From Methylothermaceae bacterium (GTDB lineage: Bacteria > Pseudomonadota > Gammaproteobacteria > Methylococcales > Methylothermaceae): 52,041 nt of DNA. Both the position numbers and the translations under genes were made by a program. Positions within the stretch are counted from its first letter, which is position 1, and every line of letters starts with the position of its first letter. Where the stretch lies: assembly GCA_026981855.1 (NCBI GenBank), contig JALSIB010000040.1:1-52041 (forward strand). The letters are read 5' to 3'. A model generated the notes under the pieces. The model was given only the letters and a program-made list of their open reading frames with translations, did not search any database and was not told the origin of the DNA. Below are positions 1-8,696 of the stretch, one piece after another.

Positions 1-2
1 CC

Positions 3-107
3 ATCTTTTACCACTGGTGGCGGCGACACCCCGCTCCTGGCATCACTGACCCTCCCATTGACGACCTTTTCAACGAATCCGGTGGCTTGTTGGCGGGAAT
101 CAGGTGA
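3..107 (+). CDS. possible C-terminal end of a gene cut by the window edge
   Basis: An open frame enters from the window edge and runs 34 codons to a TGA at 105-107, reading IFYHWWRRHPAPGITD and ending in NESGGLLAGIR. I do not recognise it. The other two forward frames also stay open for 15 codons or more, so openness alone is weak evidence. It would lie just upstream of the phage-like fragments at 211-660. It may be the tail of a neighbouring gene or simple chance. Confidence 0.25.
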   Translation: MFYHWWRRHPAPGITDPPIDDLFNESGGLLAGIR

Positions 108-210
108 AAAAATGGGGAGACGCCAGACTCTGACAATAATTTCCTGAAATATTGAGCCGTGTTAGACTGATAGGTTGCCTTCAGCATAACTTGGACAATT
201 TATGTCCTAG

Positions 211-414
211 TTGTCAACGCCCGCTCTGTACGAGGACGAAACGTTGCGGCACCGCTTCATCGGCCTGTTTCGCGGCAAACGCCAGCTGGCCGCGATCATC
301 CGCGTCAACAAGGATGGCAGCCTGTTCTACAACTTCATGAACGCCAACGACAAGCGCTTGAACGCGTTTCGGGTAGGCGTGTTACTGCGCAGCAAGACCG
401 AAAAAGGGGAGTGA
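211..414 (+). pseudogene. probable Mu-like prophage remnant, end of a head-morphogenesis/nuclease-type gene
   Basis: An open frame of 67 codons ends in TGA at 412-414. It begins right after an in-frame TAG (208-210) with only a TTG as possible start, so it reads as the 3' end of a longer gene rather than an intact one. The protein contains LRHRFIGLFRGKRQ and DGSLFYNFMNAN and ends LNAFRVGVLLRS. I do not recognise the family firmly. The pattern and position, just before a gpG-like start at 569, resemble the C-terminal nuclease-like extensions found on Mu gpF-type head morphogenesis proteins. That is inference from gene order. The 154 bp that follow (415-568) show no gene. An unrelated hypothetical gene is the main alternative. 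Confidence 0.35.
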
Positions 415-568
415 AAGTGAGGCAAGGCAGCGCCTGCTTCCGCAGACCGGCACCTCCCAGGATGGCTCCGGCCTCGCTAACGCTGCGCATCGGATCCTGT
501 CCCCCGCGGTTTCGCTCACAGGCGCGGCCTTTAGCGTATTGTAGACCGATAGACGAGGGAGGTGTTCC

Positions 569-660
569 GTGATCCGCATCCACATCGACGGCCGCGAAGT
601 CACTCGGGCCATGCGTCGCCTTCGGGAGGCCGGCACCGACATGAGGCTCGCCCTCGATTA
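569..660 (+). pseudogene. 5' fragment of a Mu gpG-like virion morphogenesis gene, cut by the CRISPR array
   Basis: A GTG at 569 sits six bases after a good Shine-Dalgarno (AGGGAGG, about 556-562) and starts a frame reading IRIHIDGREVTRAMRRLREA followed by GTDMRLALDYG. The N-terminal pattern, a beta strand I-x-I-x-I-D-x-R-E-V followed by a helix with paired basic residues, is what I associate with phage virion morphogenesis/tail completion proteins (Mu gpG, P2 gpS type). The gene-like sequence runs straight into the first CRISPR repeat at 661, after which the frame encodes only repeats and spacers. The gene is therefore truncated to about 30 codons. The family call is from memory of the pattern; the truncation is seen directly. 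Confidence 0.5.
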
Positions 661-1606
661 CGGTTCATCCCCACAGGCGTGGGGAACGCTTTCTGCCCAA
701 ATTGTTGCCCTTTTTTTTTGCGCGGTTCATCCCCACAGGCGTGGGGAACGCGGGATTTCACGAAATTGCAAATATTATCGAATCGGTTCATCCCCACGGG
801 TGTGGGGAACGCGGCAGGAAAAGACCCGTGAACTGGAGGCTCGGCGGTTCATCCCCACGGGTGTGGGGAACGCGATTCCGCTATCAGCTCGATCTGTTCC
901 GCCAACGGTTCATCCCCACGGGTGTGGGGAACGCTTATTAACCGTCATTGCAATTATGACCATATCGCGGTTCATCCCCACGGGTGTGGGGAACGCCCGG
1001 AGTTTACTTTTCTGCTTCTTTAGATGGGCGGTTCATCCCCACGGGTGTGGGGAACGCCTGATATTCAGTGTTACCACCCTGACGAGGAACGGTTCATCCC
1101 CACGGGTGTGGGGAACGCGCCCGGCCCTTCCATTACCTGTCCTACCGTCGCGGTTCATCCCCACGGGTGTGGGGAACGCCTGATAAACAATATGCGGCCC
1201 CTTAGCATAAGCGGTTCATCCCCACGGGTGTGGGGAACGCGAGAGCGGATCGGGTTTTCCAGATCCGCTCACCGGTTCATCCCCACGGGTGTGGGGAACG
1301 CCCACGATTGTGTAACCTCGCCGTTCTGCCTAACGGTTCATCCCCACGGGTGTGGGGAACGCTGGGTGGTTTGATCTCTGCTTTGGCTTCTTGGCGGTTC
1401 ATCCCCACGGGTGTGGGGAACGCAAAACAGCGAAAAAACGCTATTTTTTCCCATTCGGTTCATCCCCACGGGTGTGGGGAACGCGACGAAGCGGCCGGGT
1501 TCCAGAGCCGGGAATACGGTTCATCCCCACGGGTGTGGGGAACGCCCCTATGGCACCTTTATCTATAACATGGTTGGCGGTTCATCCCCACGGGTGTGGG
1601 GAACGC
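661..1606 (-). CRISPR. type I-E CRISPR array, 16 repeats and 15 spacers
   Basis: A 29-bp repeat begins CGGTTCATCCCCAC and ends GTGGGGAACGC on the + strand. It occurs 16 times, starting at 661, 723, 784, 845, 906, 968, 1029, 1090, 1151, 1212, 1273, 1334, 1395, 1456, 1517 and 1578. Spacers are 32 bp, or 33 bp after repeats 1 and 5. The repeat is the I-E kind with a CCCCAC/GTGGGG stem. Compared with the E. coli repeat it is transcribed leftwards, giving a crRNA 5' handle ATGAACCG. Repeats 1 and 2, at the end away from the leader, share two changes in the hairpin loop (CACAGGCGTG instead of CACGGGTGTG) with the stem intact. Degenerate repeats are expected at the oldest end. The leader and cas1-cas2 lie at the right end, consistent with this polarity. 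Spacer targets cannot be judged here. Confidence 0.98.
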
Positions 1607-1731
1607 ACCAATCATAACTGATTGATGTTAAATAGAAAAATCAGACTGAAAAATTCTACCGAATACCACCCCAACAGTAGTGCATTCCAAGTCATTGATT
1701 TTTAATGATTTCATGTTGTTAAAGAACGTGG
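1607..1731 (-). promoter_or_regulatory. CRISPR leader with two IHF-type sites
   Basis: This is the AT-rich 125-bp stretch between the newest repeat (ends 1606) and the cas2 stop (1732). On the minus strand AATCAATGACTTG (1688-1700) matches the IHF consensus WATCARNNNNTTR at every position, and CATCAATCAGTTA (1615-1627) matches at all but the first. The proximal site starts 8 bp from the first repeat, about where IHF bends the I-E leader in E. coli to guide Cas1-Cas2 integration. The distal site resembles the second, upstream IHF site known from some I-E leaders. The crRNA promoter must lie here, but I do not see an unambiguous -35/-10 pair. Confidence 0.75.
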
Positions 1732-2954
<1,223 letters not shown>

Positions 2955-2967
2955 GGCGGGGACAGGA

Positions 2968-3309
2968 TCATGCCGCGTGTGGGCTCACTTCGTCGTTGAT
3001 CCGGACCGCCTTGTCCCGGCGGGCGCGACGCAGATCGTAGTCGGTTTGCAGGTTGAGCCAGAACTCGGCTGTGGTCCCGAAATAGCGCGCCAAACGCAGC
3101 GCCGTGTCGGCGGTGATGGCACGCTGCCCACGCAGGATGGCCGTTATCCGGTTGGGTGGCACATGCAGCGCCCGCGCCAAGGCATTGGCCGACAGATCCA
3201 AAGGCGCCATGAACTCCTGGTACAGGATCTCACCTGGCGTGGATAAAGGTAGTGCATCGTTATTGGAGGTAATGCTCAGGCTGTCCAGTGATTCAATAGC
3301 GATACTCAT
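2968..3309 (-). CDS. higA: HigA-type antitoxin, XRE helix-turn-helix
   Basis: This is the likely antitoxin of the HigB-like toxin encoded just upstream. HigA proteins neutralise the toxin and repress their own promoter through an XRE/Cro helix-turn-helix. Residues about 25-95 contain TPGEILYQEFMAPLDLSANA, then LARALHVPPNRITAILRGQR, ITADTALRLARYFGTTAEFW and LNLQTDYDLRRARR, the standard HigA/VapI family layout. I chose the ATG at 3309, preceded by AGGAAGG, rather than the upstream start at 3393, which would extend back into higB. The stop lies 13 bp before cas1. Its position between cas6e and cas1 makes it a candidate regulator of cas1-cas2 transcription; that is inference. Confidence 0.9.
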   Translation of the reverse strand: MSIAIESLDSLSITSNNDALPLSTPGEILYQEFMAPLDLSANALARALHVPPNRITAILRGQRAITADTALRLARYFGTTAEFWLNLQTDYDLRRARRDKAVRINDEVSPHAA

Positions 3310-3319
3310 GATACCTTCC

Positions 3320-3601
3320 TCAGTGATAATCAGCGATCTCCACATCCCATGCTTGTCCGTCATTCCAACGAAAGCAGATACGCCACCGGTCATTGACGCG
3401 AATGCTCCATTGGCCTTTTCGGCTGCCTTTTAACGCTTCAAGCCGATTGGCAGGAGGAACTCGCAGATCGTCCAGTGTCACCGCGCTGTGTAGCAGACGC
3501 AGCTTGTTCAAGGCCCGGGGCTGAATCTCCCGTGGCAACTTTTTCACATAGCGCCCGGAAAACACCTGGGCGGTGGCTTTGTCACGGAAGGTTCGGATCA
3601 T
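3320..3601 (-). CDS. higB: HigB/RelE-type toxin
   Basis: This 93-residue protein belongs to the RelE/ParE superfamily of HigB-like toxins, ribosome-dependent mRNA interferases. It reads MIRTFRDKATAQVFSGRYVK, contains LHSAVTLDDLRVPPANRLEA and LKGSRKGQWSIRVNDRWRIC, and ends WDVEIADYH, the conserved Arg-rich strand and C-terminal D-x-x-x-x-D-Y-H pattern of HigB. Toxin-first order with the antitoxin 10 bp downstream (higA starts at 3309) is characteristic of higBA operons. A strong sigma70-like promoter lies directly upstream (3610-3638). The gene appears intact. It sits between vapC and higA inside the cas gene run. Confidence 0.92.
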   Translation of the reverse strand: MIRTFRDKATAQVFSGRYVKKLPREIQPRALNKLRLLHSAVTLDDLRVPPANRLEALKGSRKGQWSIRVNDRWRICFRWNDGQAWDVEIADYH

Positions 3602-3609
3602 TGGATTTG

Positions 3610-3638
3610 AGTATAGTATGTGTTACGTAATGCGTCAA
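3610..3638 (-). promoter_or_regulatory. sigma70-type promoter of higBA(-cas1-cas2)
   Basis: On the minus strand a -35 box TTGACG (3633-3638) is separated by exactly 17 bp from a -10 box TATACT (3610-3615), and higB starts 8 bp after the -10 box. The spacer contains the palindrome TTACGTAA (3623-3630), a plausible core operator for HigA. With so short a distance the transcript is leaderless or nearly so. Because cas1 and cas2 follow higA closely, this promoter probably also reads into the adaptation genes. Confidence 0.65.
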
Positions 3639-3672
3639 CTCTGAGTTAGGAGTCAGAGCGGGGTCAGCTCAG

Positions 3673-4119
3673 TCATAAACATAACAGCCGGTTCTCAAAA
3701 GGCTCATGATTTTTCCAGCGGTAGGTATGAAAGTCCCGCTCATCGGTGGAAAGAATGCGGCCATGGCCCAGTTCTTCGGCAAGTATGACCAGGGAGGCGT
3801 CGGCCAGGTCCATGGGCAGGTCGCGGTACTGGTGCATCAATTCGGTCAGCCGCGGCCAGTGACCCTCTCCAAGGGAAAACAAATCGCAGCCACCAGCTTC
3901 TATGTTACGCAAAAAGCGGAACTGCGCCGTTTGCCCTGCCAGTCTGAAGATCAGGTGACTGGATTCGACAATGACCGGCCAAGTGCTGATGAACAGTTGT
4001 GTTTCATATTCAGTCAATACCGATGTTGCGAGTGCATGGTGACGATCACGCGGGTTGGCCAGGGCAATCCAGAAGCCGCTGTCAACGATCAGACTGTTGC
4101 TCGTCAGCGTATTTTTCAT
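3673..4119 (-). CDS. vapC: PIN-domain toxin, VapC-like
   Basis: A PIN-domain ribonuclease of the VapC type, the toxin of a VapBC pair. Acidic active-site residues are visible in order: Asp in LIVDSGFWIALANP at the N-terminus, Glu in PVIVESSH, Asp in MDLADASLVILAEE, and Asp in ILSTDERDFHTYRW. At 148 residues it is normal for the family. The gene overlaps the 3' end of the antitoxin gene by 38 bp (4082-4119), so the exact start is not certain, but the first conserved strand begins about 10 residues in and supports a start near here. It lies downstream of cas6e and upstream of higB in the same orientation. Confidence 0.88.
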   Translation of the reverse strand: MKNTLTSNSLIVDSGFWIALANPRDRHHALATSVLTEYETQLFISTWPVIVESSHLIFRLAGQTAQFRFLRNIEAGGCDLFSLGEGHWPRLTELMHQYRDLPMDLADASLVILAEELGHGRILSTDERDFHTYRWKNHEPFENRLLCL

Positions 4120-4375
4120 CCATTATCTCGGCGAAGTACTGTTTGTAGTTGGCCGATAAGTCTTCCGGCCCTTCAAAGCCACCGACGAACCCACTGTCGA
4201 TCCAGATTTGTTTTTGCACCCGCGCCCGCTCGCGGTCACGAATTTCCTCTGCTGCCTGCTTCAAGGCATATTTCACCGCCTCGGTTACCGACAGCCCGCC
4301 CAAGGCTTCGCGGACAAATTCCAGGTCACGGGCAGTTTCCTCATCCAGCCGGGCATTGATTCGGGCTGTACTCAT
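4082..4375 (-). CDS. vapB: ribbon-helix-helix antitoxin, VapB-like
   Basis: The protein starts MSTARINARLDEETARDLEF followed by VREALGGLSVTEAVKYALKQ, a short N-terminal ribbon-helix-helix DNA-binding domain (residues about 1-50). An acidic C-terminal part (FEGPEDLSANYKQYFAEIMD) is expected to wrap the toxin. I chose the ATG at 4375, with GGAG seven bases upstream, over an in-frame ATG at 4405, because the latter lies inside the operator palindrome and adds residues the family lacks. Antitoxin-first order and overlap with vapC indicate translational coupling. The gene begins 48 bp after the cas6e stop. Confidence 0.88.
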   Translation of the reverse strand: MSTARINARLDEETARDLEFVREALGGLSVTEAVKYALKQAAEEIRDRERARVQKQIWIDSGFVGGFEGPEDLSANYKQYFAEIMDEKYADEQQSDR

Positions 4376-4388
4376 TGTGGTCTCCGCA

Positions 4389-4408
4389 TGTATGACAATT
4401 GTCATACA
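4389..4408. promoter_or_regulatory. 20-bp perfect palindrome, probable VapB operator
   Basis: TGTATGACAATTGTCATACA is its own reverse complement over all 20 bases. It lies 13 bp upstream of the vapB start and 15 bp after the cas6e stop. A minus-strand extended -10 element, TGCTACACT (4410-4418), sits immediately before it, so a bound repressor would cover the transcription start. Ribbon-helix-helix antitoxins bind such palindromes to repress their own operon. The palindrome is seen directly; its assignment to VapB is inference. Confidence 0.7.
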
Positions 4409-4423
4409 AAGTGTAGCATGTCC

Positions 4424-5020
4424 TCAAACCCGGCGCACCAGCAGCAGGCCGCAGCCGAAGGCTTTGGCGGGGCCGATGCCTTTCTTCAGTAATGTCAGCA
4501 GTTGTTCGGGGTCTTTGACGGTCATGACGCCCTCCATACTCACGGCAACGATTTTCCCCGGCCACCTGCCCTTGCGGAAATAAGTCGGTGGGTGAGGTTG
4601 CACTTTCAACCCTCCGACAGAATCAGCGGCCCCTGCAAGCTTGCGTTTCAACCAGTCGATTTGCTGCGCCTCCTGAATCAGCGGCACCCGGATCTTGCGC
4701 TCTGGGTTGTCCTGATCGCGGATGGCCTTGGTAATATTGGCGGTGAGGGAGAACGCCAGTGTCTGCCCGGCAACAGGTTTCGGGTCGATGTCACGGGTGG
4801 CCAGCAGGGTGGCGCGATCCGATTGCTTTACCGGCTTGATCGTTGATTGCATCAACACTTGCGCGCCCTGGGCCAGGTTCATTGTTTCGACCCGGTAGAG
4901 AAAGGGCGCAGGTTCGTTCGCTTGCCGCTCGATGCCGGGAAACAGCGTCCACAGGGCGCGGTGCCATTCCCAGGCATTGTCCAGCCGGCCGGGATGCAGA
5001 TGAATCTTACTCAGGTGCAT
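4424..5020 (-). CDS. cas6e: Cas6e (CasE), crRNA-processing endoribonuclease
   Basis: Cas6e cuts the array transcript within each repeat and stays bound to the 3' hairpin of the crRNA as part of Cascade. From the ATG at 5020 the protein has 199 residues and reads [20 protein letters not shown]. His20 sits where the catalytic His20 of E. coli Cas6e lies (WEWHRALWTLFPG). The glycine-rich end GIGPAKAFGCGLLLVRRV is diagnostic. I prefer this start to one at 5137 because it has GGGAGG six bases upstream and matches the family N-terminus. It overlaps the end of cas5 by 14 bp. It is the last Cascade gene before the toxin-antitoxin insert. Confidence 0.96.
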   Translation of the reverse strand: MHLSKIHLHPGRLDNAWEWHRALWTLFPGIERQANEPAPFLYRVETMNLAQGAQVLMQSTIKPVKQSDRATLLATRDIDPKPVAGQTLAFSLTANITKAIRDQDNPERKIRVPLIQEAQQIDWLKRKLAGAADSVGGLKVQPHPPTYFRKGRWPGKIVAVSMEGVMTVKDPEQLLTLLKKGIGPAKAFGCGLLLVRRV

Positions 5021-5669
5021 GCTGCCCTCCCTGCCTGGAGATATAAAGCTGGCGCGAAGCGAATTGCCGCTTGCGGTCGTACAGGGGTGTATCACGCAAG
5101 CGATAAGTGGTGCCGCCATCGGCGGGTTGCTGTTCACTGTAGATTACGCCTGCTCGGGGCTCGATCAGGTCGAACGCCGACTCGAAATCGGCGGCTTCCA
5201 GCGTGGTTTCGTACAGAGGCCGCGACGGCGGGCAGGAGCGCCGGCCAAGAAATGGAGTGTACACAGGCTTTTGCAATGCCTGCTCCAGTTGCTTGGCATC
5301 AAAGGGAGCGCCCTTCAGCATTTCCAGCAGCACGGTGTAGCAGGCATCGCACCAGTATTCACGCCGTGAAACCACCGGATGGGGATTGATCTTGCCATCC
5401 ACCTTGCGGGCGTCCAGCACAGTGTGGAAGTCAGTGATACGCATGGGGGTGCAGGCACCACGCTGGTCCGCACGAACCGCGATGCTGACGCTTTCCGCCA
5501 GTTCGGTCTGGCGTTTGGCATCATGCCGGTCGATGCCCAGACAGGCGCCCAGCAAACCGAGCAGGGCGCTGCGGGTGGGAATCAGCTCGGTATGGCGAAA
5601 ATCCTCGAAAGTATGACCGCCCCAAGCCTGCATCACGCCCTGGAGCTTGAGGGCGACGAAGGTCTTCAT
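5007..5669 (-). CDS. cas5e: Cas5e (CasD), Cascade subunit
   Basis: Cas5e caps the 5' handle of the crRNA in Cascade and holds the base of the Cas7 backbone. The 220-residue protein begins [20 protein letters not shown] and contains [18 protein letters not shown], the conserved N-terminal RAMP strand and helix. [13 protein letters not shown] in the middle is a clear I-E Cas5 signature. It overlaps cas7 by four bases (5666-5669) and cas6e by 14, so translation is probably coupled. Confidence 0.96.
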   Translation of the reverse strand: MKTFVALKLQGVMQAWGGHTFEDFRHTELIPTRSALLGLLGACLGIDRHDAKRQTELAESVSIAVRADQRGACTPMRITDFHTVLDARKVDGKINPHPVVSRREYWCDACYTVLLEMLKGAPFDAKQLEQALQKPVYTPFLGRRSCPPSRPLYETTLEAADFESAFDLIEPRAGVIYSEQQPADGGTTYRLRDTPLYDRKRQFASRQLYISRQGGQHAPE

Positions 5670-6796
5670 GATTGCCCGCCTGCTTTCACCCAGGCTTCCA
5701 GCTCCGGCAGGCTGGCAAAGGTTTCGGGTTCACCGTCGGATTCTGTCTCAAGTGCAAAAGCCGCCACCTGCTCATCGAGGCCATAACCCTTGTGGATGCG
5801 CCGCCAGTATTCTTTCAGTGCCTTGACGGAAGGCGCCAGATAACCACCGTTAACCGGCACCGGCTTTTCAAAGGCATTGGCCAGCGATACGGGGATATCG
5901 CTGAAACTCACCATGACGAAATCCGCCAGATTGAAGGGCGCGGTGCTCTGGTTCTTGGCACTGGGCACGACGGTGGCCAGCATGTGCAGCACATGGCTGG
6001 CAATCTCCAGCGCCCGTTCCCGCGAGGCGCCGCCGAGGTTTTCCTGCAATTGCGGGATATTCAGACTGGCGTAGCGGTAAAACACGCCCGAGCTGAATTC
6101 CTGGGTGTTGAGATGGCCGGAGCCTTTTTCTCCCTGACCTTCTTCGGCCTCACCCACCAGCCGCTGATTCATCTCCTCTTCCACCAGATCATCGACCGCG
6201 GTGAACCAGTCGATATCGGAATCGACAGGATGGGTGGTGATGGCGTGGGCCACGGCCAGCGCGCCATCCATGTTGATCATCAAGCCGGAGGTGGCCATGC
6301 GCCCGGAAAGCGCGATATCGACAGCCGAAGACAGGGCCGCGCGCAGTGGCGCGGCGTCTTTTTCGATCTGCTTTGCCAGCTTCTTCTTGTCGGCGTCTTC
6401 ACCGGCCTGTTCGATGGCATCGCAAAACCACGCCACTTCCTCCACCGCCCAGGGCGCAACCGCCACTTCTTTCACCGACAATTCGGACAAACCTTCCTTA
6501 CCGGAAATCCACTCCAGCGCCTGAACAATGACTTCTTCCGGATAGCGTTCTTTCAGCGCATCGACAAACTGTTCCTGCAGACGCCCCAGTTCCCTCGTAC
6601 GTTTCGACGGCTCGCCCAGATGTTCCTTGTAATAATCGGACTTGCGCATGGCGCGCTTGAGTGACTGTGAGGAGATACGCACGCGCCGCTCGCCGCCGAA
6701 AATGGCGATTTTCTGCATGTTCATGTCATCGCGGTTGAGGCAGGACGGGCTGTGGGAGATCAGCACATGGAAATTGATGAAGTTTTTGTCGCTCAT
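5666..6796 (-). CDS. cas7e: Cas7e (CasC), Cascade backbone subunit
   Basis: Six copies of Cas7e form the filament that carries the crRNA spacer in Cascade. The 376-residue protein starts [20 protein letters not shown] and contains [20 protein letters not shown] and [11 protein letters not shown]. The N-R-D-D, G-G-x-R-R-x-R-I-S-S-Q-S-x-K-R pattern is the hallmark of I-E Cas7. Length is close to the E. coli protein. The gene overlaps cse2 and cas5 by four bases each, part of an unbroken run of ATGA junctions from cas3 to cas5. Confidence 0.97.
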   Translation of the reverse strand: MSDKNFINFHVLISHSPSCLNRDDMNMQKIAIFGGERRVRISSQSLKRAMRKSDYYKEHLGEPSKRTRELGRLQEQFVDALKERYPEEVIVQALEWISGKEGLSELSVKEVAVAPWAVEEVAWFCDAIEQAGEDADKKKLAKQIEKDAAPLRAALSSAVDIALSGRMATSGLMINMDGALAVAHAITTHPVDSDIDWFTAVDDLVEEEMNQRLVGEAEEGQGEKGSGHLNTQEFSSGVFYRYASLNIPQLQENLGGASRERALEIASHVLHMLATVVPSAKNQSTAPFNLADFVMVSFSDIPVSLANAFEKPVPVNGGYLAPSVKALKEYWRRIHKGYGLDEQVAAFALETESDGEPETFASLPELEAWVKAGGQS

Positions 6797-7236
6797 GATT
6801 GGGGCTCCTTATCTTTGATAGGCGTGAAATAGTCTTCGACGAGGCGGCGCTTGTTCTGCTCGTTCCAGAAATAGAGCATGGGGCCAAGCTGCGCCCAGTC
6901 GGCGGAAGGCTCGGCCTGCTGTACCAGGCGGCGCAATTGGATCAGGTCGTTGGGGGCGGTGGAGCGCAATACCTGGAACAGCCGTTCCTCACTGATGCCG
7001 CTTTTGTGCAACTGCTGGCCCAGGTTGAGCGCCTTGTCCGCATGATGCACAAAGGGCAGAAAGAAAACGGTGCGATGCCATTGCGGGTTGGTCTGAATGC
7101 CGGGCAGCAAGCGGTAGAACGCCGGAATCAGAGCAAGGTCTTCGGGTTTTCCCGCGCGCCGCAGCTCCGCCTTCGGCCCCGGCGGCAGGGATTCATACCG
7201 CCGGGCAACGGCGACAAAGTCGATTTTTTCATTCAT
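6793..7236 (-). CDS. cse2: Cse2 (CasB, Cas11e), small Cascade subunit
   Basis: Two copies of Cse2 line the belly of Cascade and stabilise the R-loop. The 147-residue, basic, mostly helical protein contains [18 protein letters not shown] early, AFYRLLPG and [20 protein letters not shown] in the middle and [18 protein letters not shown] late, all typical of the Cse2 family. It overlaps cse1 (7233-7236) and cas7 (6793-6796) by four bases. Confidence 0.95.
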   Translation of the reverse strand: MNEKIDFVAVARRYESLPPGPKAELRRAGKPEDLALIPAFYRLLPGIQTNPQWHRTVFFLPFVHHADKALNLGQQLHKSGISEERLFQVLRSTAPNDLIQLRRLVQQAEPSADWAQLGPMLYFWNEQNKRRLVEDYFTPIKDKEPQS

Positions 7237-8696
7237 GACGAGGTACCTTTCAGTTTCTTGAAACCAGCGCCCAGCGTGGTCTTGGCCGTGGCCAGAGCCT
7301 GGATCATCTTGGGTTCGTGGGCATAGGGGCGGGTAACCTGATCGAAGATTTTCCAGCTCAAATCGATCAACTCATCGCGTAGGCGCGCCAGTTGCCGGTC
7401 GGGTTCGTTCCAGTCGATCTCACGTAGGGCTTGGTGGATCAAGGGTTCGGACTGGTGGTAGAAGTAAGCTTCGGCTTTTTCGTTGACGCCGGTGGCGCCG
7501 CTGGCTTTGGCAAAACCAAACAGTTTGTTGCGCAGCAGGGTCTTGATTTCCAGTGCGCGTTCAACGAGAAAAGTGATTTTCTCGCCTTTCTTGTCCCAGC
7601 CGGGTCGCAGCGGAAAAAACTCGTGCCGCCGTTGCAGGATCGAGGCCTGCTTGTTGCGGTAGCCACCGACGATGAGCTGGCCGGGTTCTGCAAAGTCTTT
7701 CCGAAATTGCTTCACGACTTCGGCGGGTTCGTGGGCCTCTTTTTTGTTTTCGGAAGCCACCAGCAAATGGTTGAGCTGAGTCCAGGCAGGAGCGGTAGTG
7801 GTGAAGGAAAGGTATTTCAGTGTGTTCTTTTTCAGGTCGTAAACACGGGGAGAATGCGGATGAATCCAGTCGCCCACAATCTCATACACGAATTTTTCTT
7901 TCAGAAATCCCGTCACCGCTGGCTCAGAGGTGACACCCAACTCATCGCAAATGGTTGATTGTTCAGAAAACCGCAATTCCACATGGGCGGGTTGCCAGAA
8001 CAGACCGCGCAACAGACCGATCTCACCGGCCGCGATCTTCGACTTCGCCTTGATGGGATCAACCCAGGTGGGTTTGTCGTTCTCACGGGGTTCGTCGATA
8101 TTCGGCAGGATATGTTTCAGCTGCTGCTTGTGCAGTACATTGAACCAGATCGTATGACGCAGACTGGGACCAGCCAGCAAAGTGGTGATTGGCGCGCCGC
8201 CCCGAAAGCCGCCTTTGAATCCGCCGCCCATGCTGGGGGCATTCATGGCCTGATTGAACAAGGCGATGGCCGCCGCTGCCTGGCTGATCGCTGAAATCTC
8301 CCCTGGCTGGTTGAAGAATGCATGGTTGTTGCCTTCCGGCAGACCGACGAACAACTTCTGAATGGGTGTGGGCTCCTTGGCGATTACCCCTCGCGTCTGC
8401 ATGAACGGCCATTGCTCATGGCGAAGGTCGAACCAGTCAGTATAAGGTTCGATGCCTTGCTGATATTCAGCGTCGCTCAATGGTTCACGCATGCGGCCCA
8501 GCAGAGCCTCGCGGTTTTCAGGCAAGAACAAGACCTGGGTGAGGCAAACCAGCAATTGCAGGCAGGCCAGCTCCATATCATCGCGCGGCAGCGCGATGGT
8601 GTAGTCGCCTTCCTCGCACAGCAGTTGTTGCAGGGTGAGCAGCCGGGTGCGACCCTGTTGCTGGATGGGTATCCAGGGATCGGCGAGCAGGTTCAT
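7233..8696 (-). CDS. cse1: Cse1 (CasA, Cas8e), large Cascade subunit
   Basis: Cse1 recognises the PAM, opens the target duplex and recruits Cas3. The 487-residue protein starts NLLADPWIPIQQQGRTRLLT, the standard opening of the family, and contains FNQPGEISAISQAAAAIALF and the glycine-rich stretch MGGGFKGGFRGGAP that belongs to the conserved core. A C-terminal helical domain follows from about residue 370. Length and order (directly after cas3, before cse2) are as in E. coli. Four-base overlaps join it to both neighbours. Confidence 0.96.
   Translation of the reverse strand: MNLLADPWIPIQQQGRTRLLTLQQLLCEEGDYTIALPRDDMELACLQLLVCLTQVLFLPENREALLGRMREPLSDAEYQQGIEPYTDWFDLRHEQWPFMQTRGVIAKEPTPIQKLFVGLPEGNNHAFFNQPGEISAISQAAAAIALFNQAMNAPSMGGGFKGGFRGGAPITTLLAGPSLRHTIWFNVLHKQQLKHILPNIDEPRENDKPTWVDPIKAKSKIAAGEIGLLRGLFWQPAHVELRFSEQSTICDELGVTSEPAVTGFLKEKFVYEIVGDWIHPHSPRVYDLKKNTLKYLSFTTTAPAWTQLNHLLVASENKKEAHEPAEVVKQFRKDFAEPGQLIVGGYRNKQASILQRRHEFFPLRPGWDKKGEKITFLVERALEIKTLLRNKLFGFAKASGATGVNEKAEAYFYHQSEPLIHQALREIDWNEPDRQLARLRDELIDLSWKIFDQVTRPYAHEPKMIQALATAKTTLGAGFKKLKGTSS

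Noticed and set aside
562-1621. Several long frames through the CRISPR array encoding repeated FIPTGVGN, VHPHGCGE or SSPRVWGT units
   Set aside because: They are translations of the 29-bp repeats plus spacers; the regular spacing and known repeat explain them fully. Only the 30 codons before 661 look like a gene.
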